Positions 1 to 7,941 of a stretch of 38,907 nucleotides of DNA are shown here, piece after piece. Origin of the DNA: Streptomyces muensis (GTDB lineage Bacteria; Actinomycetota; Actinomycetes; Streptomycetales; Streptomycetaceae); the NCBI RefSeq assembly GCF_021474425.1, contig NZ_JAKEIP010000057.1:1-38907 (forward strand). Direction: 5' to 3'. Each line of letters opens with the position of its first letter. The stretch's first letter is position 1. The notes under the pieces were generated by a model that saw nothing but the letters and a program-made list of their open reading frames with translations, was not told the DNA's origin and ran no database searches. The translations under genes were made by a program, and so were the position numbers.

Positions 1-1
1 G

Positions 2-370
2 AGGGGGGCGGCGGGGGTGGCGTTTCACCCGGCGGCCCCGGTCTCGGTGGCGCGGGTGGGCGGGACGTACGTGCTGTTCACGATGGCGGCCGGTACCGAG
101 GGGCTGACGACCGTCACGTCGTACTGGGCCTGCTCCCCCGCCGGCCCGTGGCACGGGCCGACGAAGGACTTCAGCCCGGCGCTGCCGCCGGGCGGCCGGG
201 TCGCCGCCTACAACCCGCAGACGCATCCCGAACTGAGCGGGGACGGGCGGCTCGTGCTGAGCTACGACGTCAACTGGCTGGAGACGGGCGACGCGACGGC
301 GCAGCTCAGCCGGAACGTGTCCCTGTACCGACCGCGGTTCGTGACGCTGCGGGTGGCGCCGACGCGGTGA
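2..370 (+). CDS. C-terminal part of a DUF4185-like protein (cut by window edge)
   Basis: The reading frame is open to the left edge, so only the last 122 or so residues are present and the start lies outside. The visible part has the look of the DUF4185/DUF5005 beta-propeller-like family often found in secreted actinobacterial proteins. The signs are a Trp-Ala-Cys-Ser strand, a YNPQTHPEL segment, the strand LVLSYDVNW, and a closing YRPRFVTLRV strand. Members are thought to bind or process polysaccharides, but no catalytic residue can be named here. The gene converges on the transporter gene and overlaps its 3' end by 65 bp (306-370). Family assignment is moderate; function is unknown. Confidence 0.6.
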   Translation, partial: RGAAGVAFHPAAPVSVARVGGTYVLFTMAAGTEGLTTVTSYWACSPAGPWHGPTKDFSPALPPGGRVAAYNPQTHPELSGDGRLVLSYDVNWLETGDATAQLSRNVSLYRPRFVTLRVAPTR

Positions 371-1388
371 CCGGCTCGGCGGCATCGGCCACCGTGCCCG
401 TGTCGGCTTCTGTGTCGGTCTCGGTGTCCTGGGCGCGGCGCTTGGCGATGACCGCGCAGACCATCAGCTGCATCTGGTGGAAGAGCATCAGCGGCAGCAC
501 GGCCAGCGAGGCGTGCGCGCCGAACAGGACGCTGGCCATGGGCAGCCCGGCGGCGAGGGACTTCTTCGAGCCGGCGAACTGGATCGCGATGCGGTCCTCG
601 CGATTGAAGCGCAGCGCCTTGGCGCCGTACCAGGTCAGCGCGAGCATCACGGCGAGCAGCACCGCCTCGACGGCGAGCAGACCGCCGAGCCGGGCCGGGC
701 TCACCTGGTGCCAGATGCCCTGGACCATGCCCTCGCTGAACGCGGTGTATACGACCAGCAGGATCGAGCCGCGGTCGACGAGCCCGAGGACCTTCTTGTG
801 CCGGGCGACGAAGCCGCCGATCCAGCGGCGCAGCAGCTGCCCGGCGACGAACGGCACCAGCAGCTGCAGCACGATCTTGACGACCGAGTCGGCGGAGAAG
901 CCGCCCGCGCTGCCGCCGAGCACGGCCGCCGCGAGGAGAGGGGTGATGACGATGCCGACGAGGGAGGAGAAGGAGCCGGCGCAGATCGCGGCGGGCACGT
1001 TGCCGCGGGCCATCGAGGTGAAGGCGATCGACGACTGGATGGTCGACGGGACGAGGGTGAGGAAGAGCAGGCCCTGGTAGAGGGGTTGGTTCAGCAGCAC
1101 CGGGACCAGCCCGCGGGCGGCGAGGCCGAGGAGCGGGAAGACGACGAAGGTGCAGGCCAGGACGGTGACATGCAGGCGCCAGTGCTTCAGTCCGTCCATC
1201 GCCTCACGGGTGGACAGCCGGGCGCCGTAGAGGAAGAAGAGGAAGGCGATGGCAGCCGTGGAGGCACCGGACGCCACGTCGGAGGCCGTCCCGCGCGCCG
1301 GGAGGAGAGCCGCGAGGCCCACGGTCCCGAGCAGCAGCAGGATGTACGGGTCGATCGGCATCCAACGCGGCCATCGCAGGCGTTTCAC
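306..1388 (-). CDS. Bile acid:sodium symporter-family transporter (SBF-like, YfeH type)
   Basis: A 360-residue integral membrane protein with about ten hydrophobic segments, starting GTG at 1388 behind a GGAG five bases upstream. It matches the SBF-like branch of the bile acid:sodium symporter superfamily. Signs are the N-terminal MPIDPYILLLL helix, the LVPSTIQSSIAF segment of the crossover helices and the NREDRIAIQFAGSKKSLAAG motif before the last pair of helices. Such proteins move organic anions across the cytoplasmic membrane; the substrate cannot be read from sequence. The C-terminal 40 or so residues are a Thr/Asp/Glu/Ala-rich tail, and this tail overlaps the neighbouring convergent gene. 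The divergent LysR gene with a LysR box between them suggests that regulator controls it. Confidence 0.88.
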   Translation of the reverse strand: MKRLRWPRWMPIDPYILLLLGTVGLAALLPARGTASDVASGASTAAIAFLFFLYGARLSTREAMDGLKHWRLHVTVLACTFVVFPLLGLAARGLVPVLLNQPLYQGLLFLTLVPSTIQSSIAFTSMARGNVPAAICAGSFSSLVGIVITPLLAAAVLGGSAGGFSADSVVKIVLQLLVPFVAGQLLRRWIGGFVARHKKVLGLVDRGSILLVVYTAFSEGMVQGIWHQVSPARLGGLLAVEAVLLAVMLALTWYGAKALRFNREDRIAIQFAGSKKSLAAGLPMASVLFGAHASLAVLPLMLFHQMQLMVCAVIAKRRAQDTETDTEADTGTVADAAEPVTASAPPAASRTAVGTGTRSG

Positions 1389-1518
1389 TGTGCTCCACTA
1401 CTTCGCTGTCGTACTCGGCTGTCGTGTCGCCGAACTTCGGGTTCCCGGCACGGACGTGCCCTCTCCATCGTCCTCCGGCGACCAGCGATCGGGAATCCGG
1501 CATACCACTCTGACTGTC

Positions 1519-1533
1519 ATCACGTTTCGCGAT
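1519..1533. promoter_or_regulatory. LysR-type operator (T-N11-A box)
   Basis: The sequence ATCACG-TTT-CGCGAT is an imperfect inverted repeat with the T-N11-A geometry of LysR boxes. It lies 22 bp before the LysR start and 130 bp before the divergent transporter start. A nearly identical box occurs at 4696-4710. Confidence 0.5.
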
Positions 1534-1555
1534 AACAGCGGGTAGCCTGGGAGGC

Positions 1556-2419
1556 GTGTACGACCCCTCCCATCTGCGTACGTTCCTGGCGGTGGCGCAG
1601 ACCCTGAGCTTCACCCAGGCCGCCCGCCGCCTCGGCCTGCGTCAGTCGACCGTCAGCCAGCACGTACGGCGGCTGGAGGACGCCACCGGACGGCCGCTGT
1701 TCTCCCGGGACACCCACTCCGTGGAGCTGACCGAGGACGGCGAGGCGATGCTCGGCTTCGCCCGCCGCATCCTGGAGGTGCACGAGCAGGCTTCGGCGTT
1801 CTTCACCGGCACCCGGCTGCGCGGCCGGCTCCGTTTCGGCGCGTCCGAGGACTTCGTCCTGACCCGGCTGCCGGAGATCCTGGAGGGCTTCCGCTACGAC
1901 CACCCGGAGGTCGACCTGGAGCTGACGGTCGAGCTCTCGGGCACGCTGCACGAGCAGCTGGCGGCCGGAAAGCTGGACCTGGTGCTGGCCAAGCGGCGTC
2001 CCGAGGAGCCGCGGGGCGAGCTGGTCTGGCACGACCGGCTGGTGTGGATCGGCGCGGAGCGGCTCCGCCTGGAGCCGGAGCGTGCGGTGCCGTTGATCGT
2101 CTACCCGCCGCCGGGCATCACCAGGGCCCTGGCGCTGGAGGCGCTGGAGCGGGAGGGGCGTGAGTGGCGGATCGTGTGCACCAGCGGCAGCCTCAACGGG
2201 CTGATCGCCGCCGCGCGGGCCGGGCTCGGGGTGATGGCGCACTCGCGGGGACTGATCCCGCCGGGTCTGGTGCGGGTGCCCGACCGGGCCGGGCTGCCGG
2301 AGCTGGGACGGGTCGACTTCGTCCTGGTCCACGGATCACGCCGTACGGCGGCGCAAGGGGCGGCGGACGCGTTGGCGGCGGCGATCCTGGCGGGCGGGGA
2401 CCGGCTGCACCGGCGGTAG
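1556..2419 (+). CDS. LysR-family transcriptional regulator
   Basis: A 287-residue protein of normal LysR length. Residues 5-62 form the winged helix-turn-helix, with the typical SFTQAARRLGLRQSTVSQHV recognition region. Residues 86-285 form the periplasmic-binding-protein-like effector domain. The GTG start at 1556 has a GGGAGG only two to three bases upstream, which is close, but the next in-frame starts would cut into the helix-turn-helix. It is divergent from the SBF-like transporter, the classic layout for a LysR regulator and its target. The operator at 1519-1533 probably serves both promoters. The effector is unknown. Confidence 0.9.
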   Translation: MYDPSHLRTFLAVAQTLSFTQAARRLGLRQSTVSQHVRRLEDATGRPLFSRDTHSVELTEDGEAMLGFARRILEVHEQASAFFTGTRLRGRLRFGASEDFVLTRLPEILEGFRYDHPEVDLELTVELSGTLHEQLAAGKLDLVLAKRRPEEPRGELVWHDRLVWIGAERLRLEPERAVPLIVYPPPGITRALALEALEREGREWRIVCTSGSLNGLIAAARAGLGVMAHSRGLIPPGLVRVPDRAGLPELGRVDFVLVHGSRRTAAQGAADALAAAILAGGDRLHRR

Positions 2420-2830
2420 GCGCTAGGCGCTCCGCTGGGTTGTGCCGCGATATGCCGTCTGCTGTCTGCGGCGCCATCGTGGCTGGTCGCGCAGTTCCCC
2501 GCGCCCCTATGGGGCGCCTCAGCGCGGCCACCCGAGAAGAGGACCCGTGTGACACGGTTCGGCCGCTCGCACGCTGATGGAAGACAGGGCCCGTGCCCGG
2601 CGATCGGGGCGTGTACAGATTCGGTGGAGATTACGGGTCCGAAACTTACTCAACCGTCAGTTTTCTGTCCGACCCTTCCCCATGTGAGCGCATTTTCCCA
2701 CGCTGACCAGCGCATACCTGAGCACCCGTCGATTTCCGGCCCCCTCCCGTCCGAAACGCGGTTGGGGTAGCTTTCACGGCGCTGAGCGGAGCGTCAGCGA
2801 GGCATTCGGACGGGGAGCGGGGAGCGGGGT
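2420..2830. other. Intergenic region before the acyl-CoA synthetase gene
   Basis: 411 bp without a convincing gene. It holds the GC-rich repeat with terminator hairpin at 2479-2517, then a less GC-rich stretch (about 2620-2720) that probably carries the promoter of the acyl-CoA synthetase gene. I could not place -35 and -10 boxes with confidence. A short open frame at 2549-2770 has no ribosome binding site or family resemblance and I do not call it. Confidence 0.5.
2479..2517 (+). repeat. Streptomyces-type intergenic repeat with terminator hairpin, copy 1
   Basis: The core reads GTGGCTGGTCGCGCAG followed by TTCCCC, then a perfect 7-bp stem GCGCCCC-TAT-GGGGCGC at 2501-2517. It begins 60 bp after the LysR stop, in that gene's sense orientation. 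There is no U-tract, as is common for actinobacterial terminators. Sister copies are at 9778-9815, 14898-14939 and 36111-36145. Confidence 0.75.
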
Positions 2831-4657
2831 TTGCGCGAGTTCACCAACCCTCCGTTGGCGTTGCCACCGCCCGTGGGCGGCCTGGCCGACGTCGTCTTCC
2901 AGCATGCCCAGGAGGACCCGCTGTATGTCACCCTCGGCCGCAAGGACGAGGGCGGGCAGTGGCGGGACGTCACCGCCGCCGAGTTCCGCGACGAGGTGCT
3001 CGCCCTGGCCAAGGGGCTGCTCGCCCGGGGCATCCGGTTCGGCGACCGGGTCGCGATCATGTCCCGTACCAGGTACGAGTGGACGCTCTTCGACTTCGCC
3101 CTGTGGACGATCGGCGCGCAGGTGGTGCCGGTCTACCCCACCTCGTCGGCCGAGCAGTGCTTCTGGATGCTGTACGACGCCGAGTGCTCGGCGGCGATCG
3201 TGGAGCACGAGGACCACGCGATGACGATCGCCACCGTCATCGACCGCCTCCCGCGGCTGCACCAGCTGTGGCAGCTGGACTCGGGCGCCGTGCAGGAGCT
3301 GTACGACGCGGGCGCGCATCTCGACGACGAGGTGGTCCACCGGCACCGGCAGGCGGTCACCCCCGACTCGGTCGCGACGATCATCTACACCTCGGGGACC
3401 ACGGGCCGCCCCAAGGGCTGTGTGATCTCGCACGGCAACTTCATGTACGAGGCGGACACCGTCATCGAGCGCTGGGAGCCGGTGTTCCACTCCAAGAAGG
3501 GCGACGAGGCGGCGACCCTGCTGTTCCTGCCGCTCGCGCACGTCTTCGGCCGGATGGTGCAGGTCGCCGCGATCCGCGGCCGGGTCCGCTTCGGCCACCA
3601 GCCGCAGATGAACGCGGCCGCCCTGCTGCCGGACCTCGCCGCGTTCAAGCCGACGTTCTTCCTGGCCGTGCCGTACATCTTCGAGAAGGTCTTCAACGCC
3701 GCCCGCCGCAAGGCCGAGAAGGAGGGCAGGTCGGGCGCCTTCGAGAAGGCCGTCGAGGTCGCCGTGAAGTACGCGGACGCCATGGAGGCCAAGGCCTGGG
3801 GCATCGGGCCCGGCCCGTCGGCGGGGCTGCGGATGCAGCACCAGGTCTTCGACAAGCTCGTCTACGCCAAGATGCGGGCCGCGATGGGCGGCCGTATCAA
3901 GCAGGCCATGACCGGTGGTTCGGGGATGGACCGCCGGCTCGGGCTGTTCTTCGCGGGCGCCGGCGTCCATGTCTACGAGGGCTACGGCCTCACCGAGTCC
4001 ACGGCGGCCGCCACCGCCAACCCGCCCTACCGCACCCGCTACGGCACCGTCGGCCAGCCCATTCCGGGCATGACCGTGCACATCGCCGACGACGGCGAGA
4101 TCTGGCTGCACGGCGCCAACGTCTTCCAGGGCTACCTCAACAACCAGAAGGCCACCGACGAGACCCTGCACGACGGCTGGCTCGCCACCGGTGACCTGGG
4201 CTCCCTCGACGAGGACGGCTATCTCACCATCACCGGCCGCAAGAAGGAGATCCTGGTCACCTCCGGCGGCAAGAGCGTCTCGCCGGGCCTGCTGGAGGAG
4301 CGCGTCCGGGACCATCCGCTGGTCTCGCAGTGCATCGTCGTCGGCAATGACCGGCCGTACATCGCGGCCCTGGTCACCCTCGACCAGGAGGCCGTCGAGC
4401 ACTGGCTGATGATGCGTGACAAGCCCCAGATGACCCCGGCCCAGCTGGTCCGCGACGCCGACCTGGAGACCGAGGTGCGACGCGCGGTCGTCGCCGCCAA
4501 CACGCTGGTCTCGCAGGCCGAGTCGATCCGCACCTTCCGTATCCTCGCCCAGCCGTTCACCGAGGAGCACGGACTGCTCACCCCGTCGCTGAAGCTGAAG
4601 CGCAAGGCGATCGAGAACGCGTACGCGAACGAGGTCGAGGCGCTGTACCAGGCCTGA
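2831..4657 (+). CDS. Long-chain acyl-CoA synthetase (AMP-forming, FadD15-like)
   Basis: A 608-residue adenylate-forming enzyme that would activate fatty acids to acyl-CoA through an acyl-adenylate, in the cytoplasm or at the membrane. The A3 P-loop YTSGTTGRPKG is near residues 186-196. The A5 motif YGLTEST is near 385. GWLATGDLG and ITGRKKEILVTSGGKSVSP (hinge region) are near 452-480. The C-terminal catalytic lysine is most likely in LKLKRK near 587-592. The best start is TTG at 2831 behind GGAGCGGGG; it gives the MREF N-terminus common in this subfamily. It stands alone between two intergenic regions. Substrate chain length cannot be set from sequence. Confidence 0.9.
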   Translation: MREFTNPPLALPPPVGGLADVVFQHAQEDPLYVTLGRKDEGGQWRDVTAAEFRDEVLALAKGLLARGIRFGDRVAIMSRTRYEWTLFDFALWTIGAQVVPVYPTSSAEQCFWMLYDAECSAAIVEHEDHAMTIATVIDRLPRLHQLWQLDSGAVQELYDAGAHLDDEVVHRHRQAVTPDSVATIIYTSGTTGRPKGCVISHGNFMYEADTVIERWEPVFHSKKGDEAATLLFLPLAHVFGRMVQVAAIRGRVRFGHQPQMNAAALLPDLAAFKPTFFLAVPYIFEKVFNAARRKAEKEGRSGAFEKAVEVAVKYADAMEAKAWGIGPGPSAGLRMQHQVFDKLVYAKMRAAMGGRIKQAMTGGSGMDRRLGLFFAGAGVHVYEGYGLTESTAAATANPPYRTRYGTVGQPIPGMTVHIADDGEIWLHGANVFQGYLNNQKATDETLHDGWLATGDLGSLDEDGYLTITGRKKEILVTSGGKSVSPGLLEERVRDHPLVSQCIVVGNDRPYIAALVTLDQEAVEHWLMMRDKPQMTPAQLVRDADLETEVRRAVVAANTLVSQAESIRTFRILAQPFTEEHGLLTPSLKLKRKAIENAYANEVEALYQA

Positions 4658-4695
4658 GGCCGACCGATCGCCACGGATTCTCCGGTCAGGAATGC

Positions 4696-4710
4696 ATCAC
4701 GCCTCGTGAT
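4696..4710. promoter_or_regulatory. LysR-type operator before the aldo/keto reductase gene
   Basis: The sequence ATCACG-CCT-CGTGAT is a perfect 6-bp inverted repeat with T-N11-A geometry. It differs at one arm position from the box at 1519-1533. It lies 50 bp before the chosen start, next to a -35-like TTGACG at 4713-4718. Confidence 0.45.
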
Positions 4711-4760
4711 CGTTGACGATGTCAGTACCACCTGACGACAACCGTAAGGATCAAGAGCTC

Positions 4761-5594
4761 GTGAGCAGCAAGGTCCCCCCGATCATCCTCAACAACGGCG
4801 TCGAGATGCCCCAGCTGGGCTTCGGCGTCTGGCAGGTGCCGGACGACGAGGCGGAGCGGGCGGTCGCCACCGCGTTGGAGGCCGGGTACCGCAGCATCGA
4901 CACAGCGGCGATCTACGGCAACGAGGAGGGCACCGGCAAGGCCATCGCCGCCGCCGGCCTGCCCCGCGAGGACGTCTTCGTCACCACCAAGCTCTGGAAC
5001 AGCGACCAGGGATACGACGCCACGCTGCGCGCGTTCGACACGTCGCTGGCGAAGCTCGGCCTGGACTACATCGACCTGTACCTCATCCACTGGCCACTGC
5101 CCGCCCGGGGCACCTACGTGGACACGTACAAGGCCTTCGAGAAGCTGCACGCCGACGGCCGGGTCCGTGCCATCGGTGTCTCCAACTTCCTCCCGGAGCA
5201 CCTGGAGCGGCTGCTCGGCGAGACCTCCGTGATCCCGGCGGTCAACCAGATCGAGCTGCACCCGCACCTTCAGCAGCGTGCCTCCCGTGAGTTCCACGCC
5301 GAGCAGGGCATCGCCACCGAGGCCTGGTCGCCGCTCGGCCAGGGCAAGGGTCTGCTGGAGGTCCCGGCGATCGTCGCCATCGCGCAGAAGCACGGGCGCA
5401 CCCCGGCGCAGGTCGTGCTGCGCTGGCACCTGCAGCTGGGCAACGTCGTGATCCCGAAGTCCGTGACGCCGTCGCGGATCAAGGAGAACATCGAGGTCTT
5501 CGACTTCAGCCTGGACGACGAGGACCTCGCGGCGATCAGCGCGCTGAACGAGGACCGGCGGATCGGCCCGGACCCGGCCACGCTCCAGGACTGA
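4761..5594 (+). CDS. Aldo/keto reductase
   Basis: A 277-residue NAD(P)H-dependent oxidoreductase of the AKR superfamily, close in pattern to 2,5-diketo-D-gluconate reductase-like members. The catalytic tetrad is complete: Asp47 and Tyr52 in SIDTAAIYGNE, Lys77 in VTTKLWN and His110 in YLIHWPLP. The cofactor-binding stretch VIPKSVTPSRIKEN is present near the C-terminus. I chose GTG at 4761 (AAGGA ten bases upstream) because homologues begin with a short tail before KVPPIILNNG, and because the upstream ATG at 4719 and TTG at 4713 lack a ribosome binding site and fall in the likely promoter. It is monocistronic, closed by a strong hairpin. The physiological carbonyl substrate is unknown. Confidence 0.92.
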   Translation: MSSKVPPIILNNGVEMPQLGFGVWQVPDDEAERAVATALEAGYRSIDTAAIYGNEEGTGKAIAAAGLPREDVFVTTKLWNSDQGYDATLRAFDTSLAKLGLDYIDLYLIHWPLPARGTYVDTYKAFEKLHADGRVRAIGVSNFLPEHLERLLGETSVIPAVNQIELHPHLQQRASREFHAEQGIATEAWSPLGQGKGLLEVPAIVAIAQKHGRTPAQVVLRWHLQLGNVVIPKSVTPSRIKENIEVFDFSLDDEDLAAISALNEDRRIGPDPATLQD

Positions 5595-5613
5595 CGCCCG
5601 TAACACCGCCCTC

Positions 5614-5647
5614 CCGCCCGCCGCTCGGCTCTGTGAGCGGCGGGCGG
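5614..5647. terminator. Terminator hairpin between convergent genes
   Basis: A perfect 13-bp GC stem (5614-5626 with 5635-5647) and an 8-base loop, GGCTCTGT. It starts 20 bp after the aldo/keto reductase stop and lies 29 bp past the end of the convergent gene at 5676, so it may serve both. Confidence 0.8.
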
Positions 5648-5675
5648 AGGTCGTCGCGCGTGCGTTCGGGTCGAT

Positions 5676-6287
5676 TCAGTCGCCCCGCACGTCGGAGAGG
5701 ACGACCTCGAACTCCTCCAGCCCGGTCACGGTCACATGGGCCTTGGCCGCCCCTTCGTGCCTGGCCGCCGCCTGGGCCGCGCGGGACGCCGCCAGGGACG
5801 CCTGGTCGACGAAGAGCACACCGACCATCCCGCGTCCCCGCTCCCGGTCGACCAGCAGGGACGCCCTGGCCAGCCCCGCGAGGGTGTCGAGCCTGGGCAC
5901 CACGCTCGCCCGGAACGTGTCGGCGAGCAGGTCCGTGTCCATCGGATCGAACTCCAGCCTGGTGACCCGCAGTCCGCCTCCCGTCTCCGGCTGCCGGACC
6001 TGGTGGAAGACCAACGCCTCGTAGTTCTCGACCGCCACCGTCCCCAGGAACGGCTCCAGCATGGCCGTCCGCCGCTCACGCAGCACCTCGTCGCTGTTCT
6101 GCCGGGCCTGCTCCGACTCCCACCAGCTCGCCGCGAGCAGTTTCCCGAGTGTGCGGTCCACGAAGACACTGGCTCCGCGGTATCCCGGACGGTCCTCCAG
6201 CAGCTCCCGCCCCTGTGTGTTCAATGCCCTGATGGCCGTGTCGATCTTCGTGGGATCGCCGGTCGTGTAGATGGCGCGTACGAACAT
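5676..6287 (-). CDS. Putative double dimeric alpha-beta-barrel (ABM-like) protein
   Basis: A 203-residue protein without signal peptide or membrane segments. It seems to hold two copies of a ferredoxin-like alpha+beta barrel unit. The first, at about 1-95, has RPGYRGASVFVDRTLGKLLAASWWES, split here as RPGYRGASVFVDR then LGKLLAASWWES, typical of antibiotic-biosynthesis-monooxygenase-like folds. The second, at about 105-200, has RLDTLAGLARASLLVDRERG. Such proteins may be cofactor-free oxygenases or small-molecule binders, but no catalytic residue can be assigned. The ATG start at 6287 has a good GGGAGGT behind it. It is divergent from the GH75 gene. Function unknown. Confidence 0.7.
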   Translation of the reverse strand: MFVRAIYTTGDPTKIDTAIRALNTQGRELLEDRPGYRGASVFVDRTLGKLLAASWWESEQARQNSDEVLRERRTAMLEPFLGTVAVENYEALVFHQVRQPETGGGLRVTRLEFDPMDTDLLADTFRASVVPRLDTLAGLARASLLVDRERGRGMVGVLFVDQASLAASRAAQAAARHEGAAKAHVTVTGLEEFEVVLSDVRGD

Positions 6288-6311
6288 GACACCTCCCGGA
6301 AGCTCGGGCAG

Positions 6312-6389
6312 ATATCCGAAAGCTTCGGTATGTCCAGTCTTCTACTGGGGTGATGGCGCCGCAATGAGCGTCAGTAAGGAAGCTTTCCT
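6312..6389. promoter_or_regulatory. Two inverted repeats in the chitosanase control region
   Basis: CCGAA-AGC-TTCGG at 6316-6328 and AGGAA-GCT-TTCCT at 6377-6389 are both 5-bp arms around a 3-base centre. The second sits just before the chitosanase ribosome binding site (CAGGAGGA, 6393-6400), where a bound repressor could block initiation. Actinobacterial chitosanase genes are known to be controlled by the ROK repressor CsnR at a palindromic site; I cannot confirm that either repeat fits its consensus. Confidence 0.4.
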
Positions 6390-6409
6390 ATCCAGGAGGA
6401 TCCACCCCC

Positions 6410-7105
6410 GTGCGCATCCGATCCCTCACCGTGGCCGCGGCCTGCGGCGCCGCGCTGCTCGCCGCCGGGCTGCTGCCCGCCGTCGCCTCCGGCGTCCCGG
6501 ACCCGCCGTTCGCGCAGGAGGAGCCGGTCGGCGCGGCCGAGCTGCTCGCGAAGGTGGCGTCCTGCGATCAGGTCTCCAACGGCCTGTACCGCACCGACGA
6601 GACGAGTGCGGCCACCGTGCCGGTGTGCGGGGCGCGCGGCGCCGTCTTCTGGACGGCCGACATGGACATCGACTGCGACGGCCGGCGCACCGCCAAGTGC
6701 AACGAGGCCACCGACCCCTGGTTCCTGCCCGACACGGCGTTCCACCAGTCCGACGGCGAGCCGCTGCGGTCCGACGCCCTGCCTTTCGTCGTCGTCCCCG
6801 GCGTCAGCGACATCTGGGACCACTTCGCCGCCGGTGTCGAGGGCGGCGCGGTGGCCGCGGTCATCCACGACGACCGGCTCGTGTACGCGGTCGTCGGCGA
6901 CACCGGCCCGCGGCGGATCATCGGCGAGGCCTCCTACGCCGCCGCCGAGGCCCTCGGCATCGACCCCGACCCCGCCACCGGCGGCACCGCGTCAGGCGTG
7001 ACGTACATCCTGTTCAAGGGCTCCCGCGTCTCGCCCATCGAGAGCCATGAGGCGGCGGTCGCGCTGGGCGAGAGGCTGGCGAGGGAGTTCGTTCAGAGCG
7101 ACTGA
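6410..7105 (+). CDS. Secreted GH75 chitosanase
   Basis: A 231-residue exported protein with an N-terminal signal peptide (MRIRSL, hydrophobic core to about residue 24, cleavage near 27). The remainder matches the GH75 endo-chitosanase family: the ADMDIDCDG block at 83-91, the CNEATDPWF block at 97-105, then VVGDTGPRRIIGEAS. Asp164 and Glu173 in that last block are nine residues apart, like the catalytic Asp/Glu pair reported for fungal GH75 enzymes. It should hydrolyse internal beta-1,4 bonds of chitosan outside the cell. Four or more cysteines suggest disulphides. The GTG start has CAGGAGGA ten bases upstream. It ends four bases from the convergent SDR gene. Confidence 0.85.
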   Translation: MRIRSLTVAAACGAALLAAGLLPAVASGVPDPPFAQEEPVGAAELLAKVASCDQVSNGLYRTDETSAATVPVCGARGAVFWTADMDIDCDGRRTAKCNEATDPWFLPDTAFHQSDGEPLRSDALPFVVVPGVSDIWDHFAAGVEGGAVAAVIHDDRLVYAVVGDTGPRRIIGEASYAAAEALGIDPDPATGGTASGVTYILFKGSRVSPIESHEAAVALGERLAREFVQSD

Positions 7106-7109
7106 GCCG

Positions 7110-7841
7110 TCAGTTGGGCTGTCCGATCGGCCGTACGACGACGGTGTTGACGTCCACGCCGTCGGGCTGCCGGACGGCCCACACCACGGAGTCGGCGATC
7201 TGGTCGGCGGTCAGCAGACGGCCGGGCGGCAAGCTGCCGTAGCTGTCCCAGAAGGGTGTCTCCACACGGCCCGGCGCGATGTGGGTCACGCCGATGCCCC
7301 AGTCGGTCACCTGCCGCCGGGTGTTCTCCGCCAGCCCCGTCACCGCCCACTTCGTCGCCCCGTAGATGTTGCCGGGACCGGGCACGAACCCGGCGACGCT
7401 GCCGACGAGGACGATCCGGCCCCGGGTCTCCTTCAGGGCGTCGACGGAGGCGCGGATCAGCAGGGCCGGACCGAGGACGTTGGTCAGCACCATCTCGGTC
7501 CAGCCGGCCGGGTCGCCCTCGGCCACCGTGTCGTGGGTGGCGAAACCGGCGTTGGCGACGACCGTGTCCAGTCGGCCGAACGCCTTGAGCGTGGCGTCCA
7601 CGGCCGCCTGGACGTCGGCGTACTCGGCCGCGTTCCCGACGACCGTCAACAGCCCCTCGGGGTCCCCGAGTTCCGCGGCGAAGCCGCGCAGTCGCGCCTC
7701 GCCGCGGCCGGTGACGGCGACCCGGTACCCGTCGTCCAACAGCCGCCGTGCGACGGCGGCGCCGATGCCGCTGCCGCCGCCGGTGACGAGCGCGACCGGA
7801 GAGTCGGTCGTGATGGAGCCGGTCGTGATGGAGCCGGTCAT
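7110..7841 (-). CDS. SDR-family oxidoreductase
   Basis: A 243-residue classical short-chain dehydrogenase/reductase. The Rossmann glycine motif TGGGSGIG is at 20-27, NAG at 97-99, and the catalytic Ser148, Tyr160 and Lys164 are in GSVAGF and YGATK. The region after the first beta strand (TGRGEAR) has arginine residues that would suit NADP(H), an inference. The ATG at 7841 follows GGGGA by five bases. The N-terminus carries a tandem duplication (see 7808-7837). Substrate unknown. It lies 100 bp downstream of the methyltransferase gene on the same strand, so the two could be co-transcribed. Confidence 0.9.
   Translation of the reverse strand: MTGSITTGSITTDSPVALVTGGGSGIGAAVARRLLDDGYRVAVTGRGEARLRGFAAELGDPEGLLTVVGNAAEYADVQAAVDATLKAFGRLDTVVANAGFATHDTVAEGDPAGWTEMVLTNVLGPALLIRASVDALKETRGRIVLVGSVAGFVPGPGNIYGATKWAVTGLAENTRRQVTDWGIGVTHIAPGRVETPFWDSYGSLPPGRLLTADQIADSVVWAVRQPDGVDVNTVVVRPIGQPN
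7808..7837 (-). repeat. 15-bp perfect tandem duplication inside the SDR gene
   Basis: The unit TCGTGATGGAGCCGG occurs twice back to back (7808-7822 and 7823-7837). It is in frame and adds five residues to the N-terminal tail (GSITT repeated), ahead of the Rossmann fold. It looks like replication slippage with no effect on the core enzyme. Confidence 0.85.
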
Positions 7842-7941
7842 GGTGATCCCCCTGTGTTCCGTGCGATCGACGGTTCGGACGACGGGGAGTCCACCACTTG
7901 GAGAGTTCTCGAAGTCAAGGCCCGCAGGTGACGGCTCGGTG

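Noticed and set aside
4713..4760. Longer N-terminus for the aldo/keto reductase
   Set aside because: No ribosome binding site at 4713 or 4719, and this stretch carries the LysR-type box and a -35-like element, so GTG 4761 is preferred.
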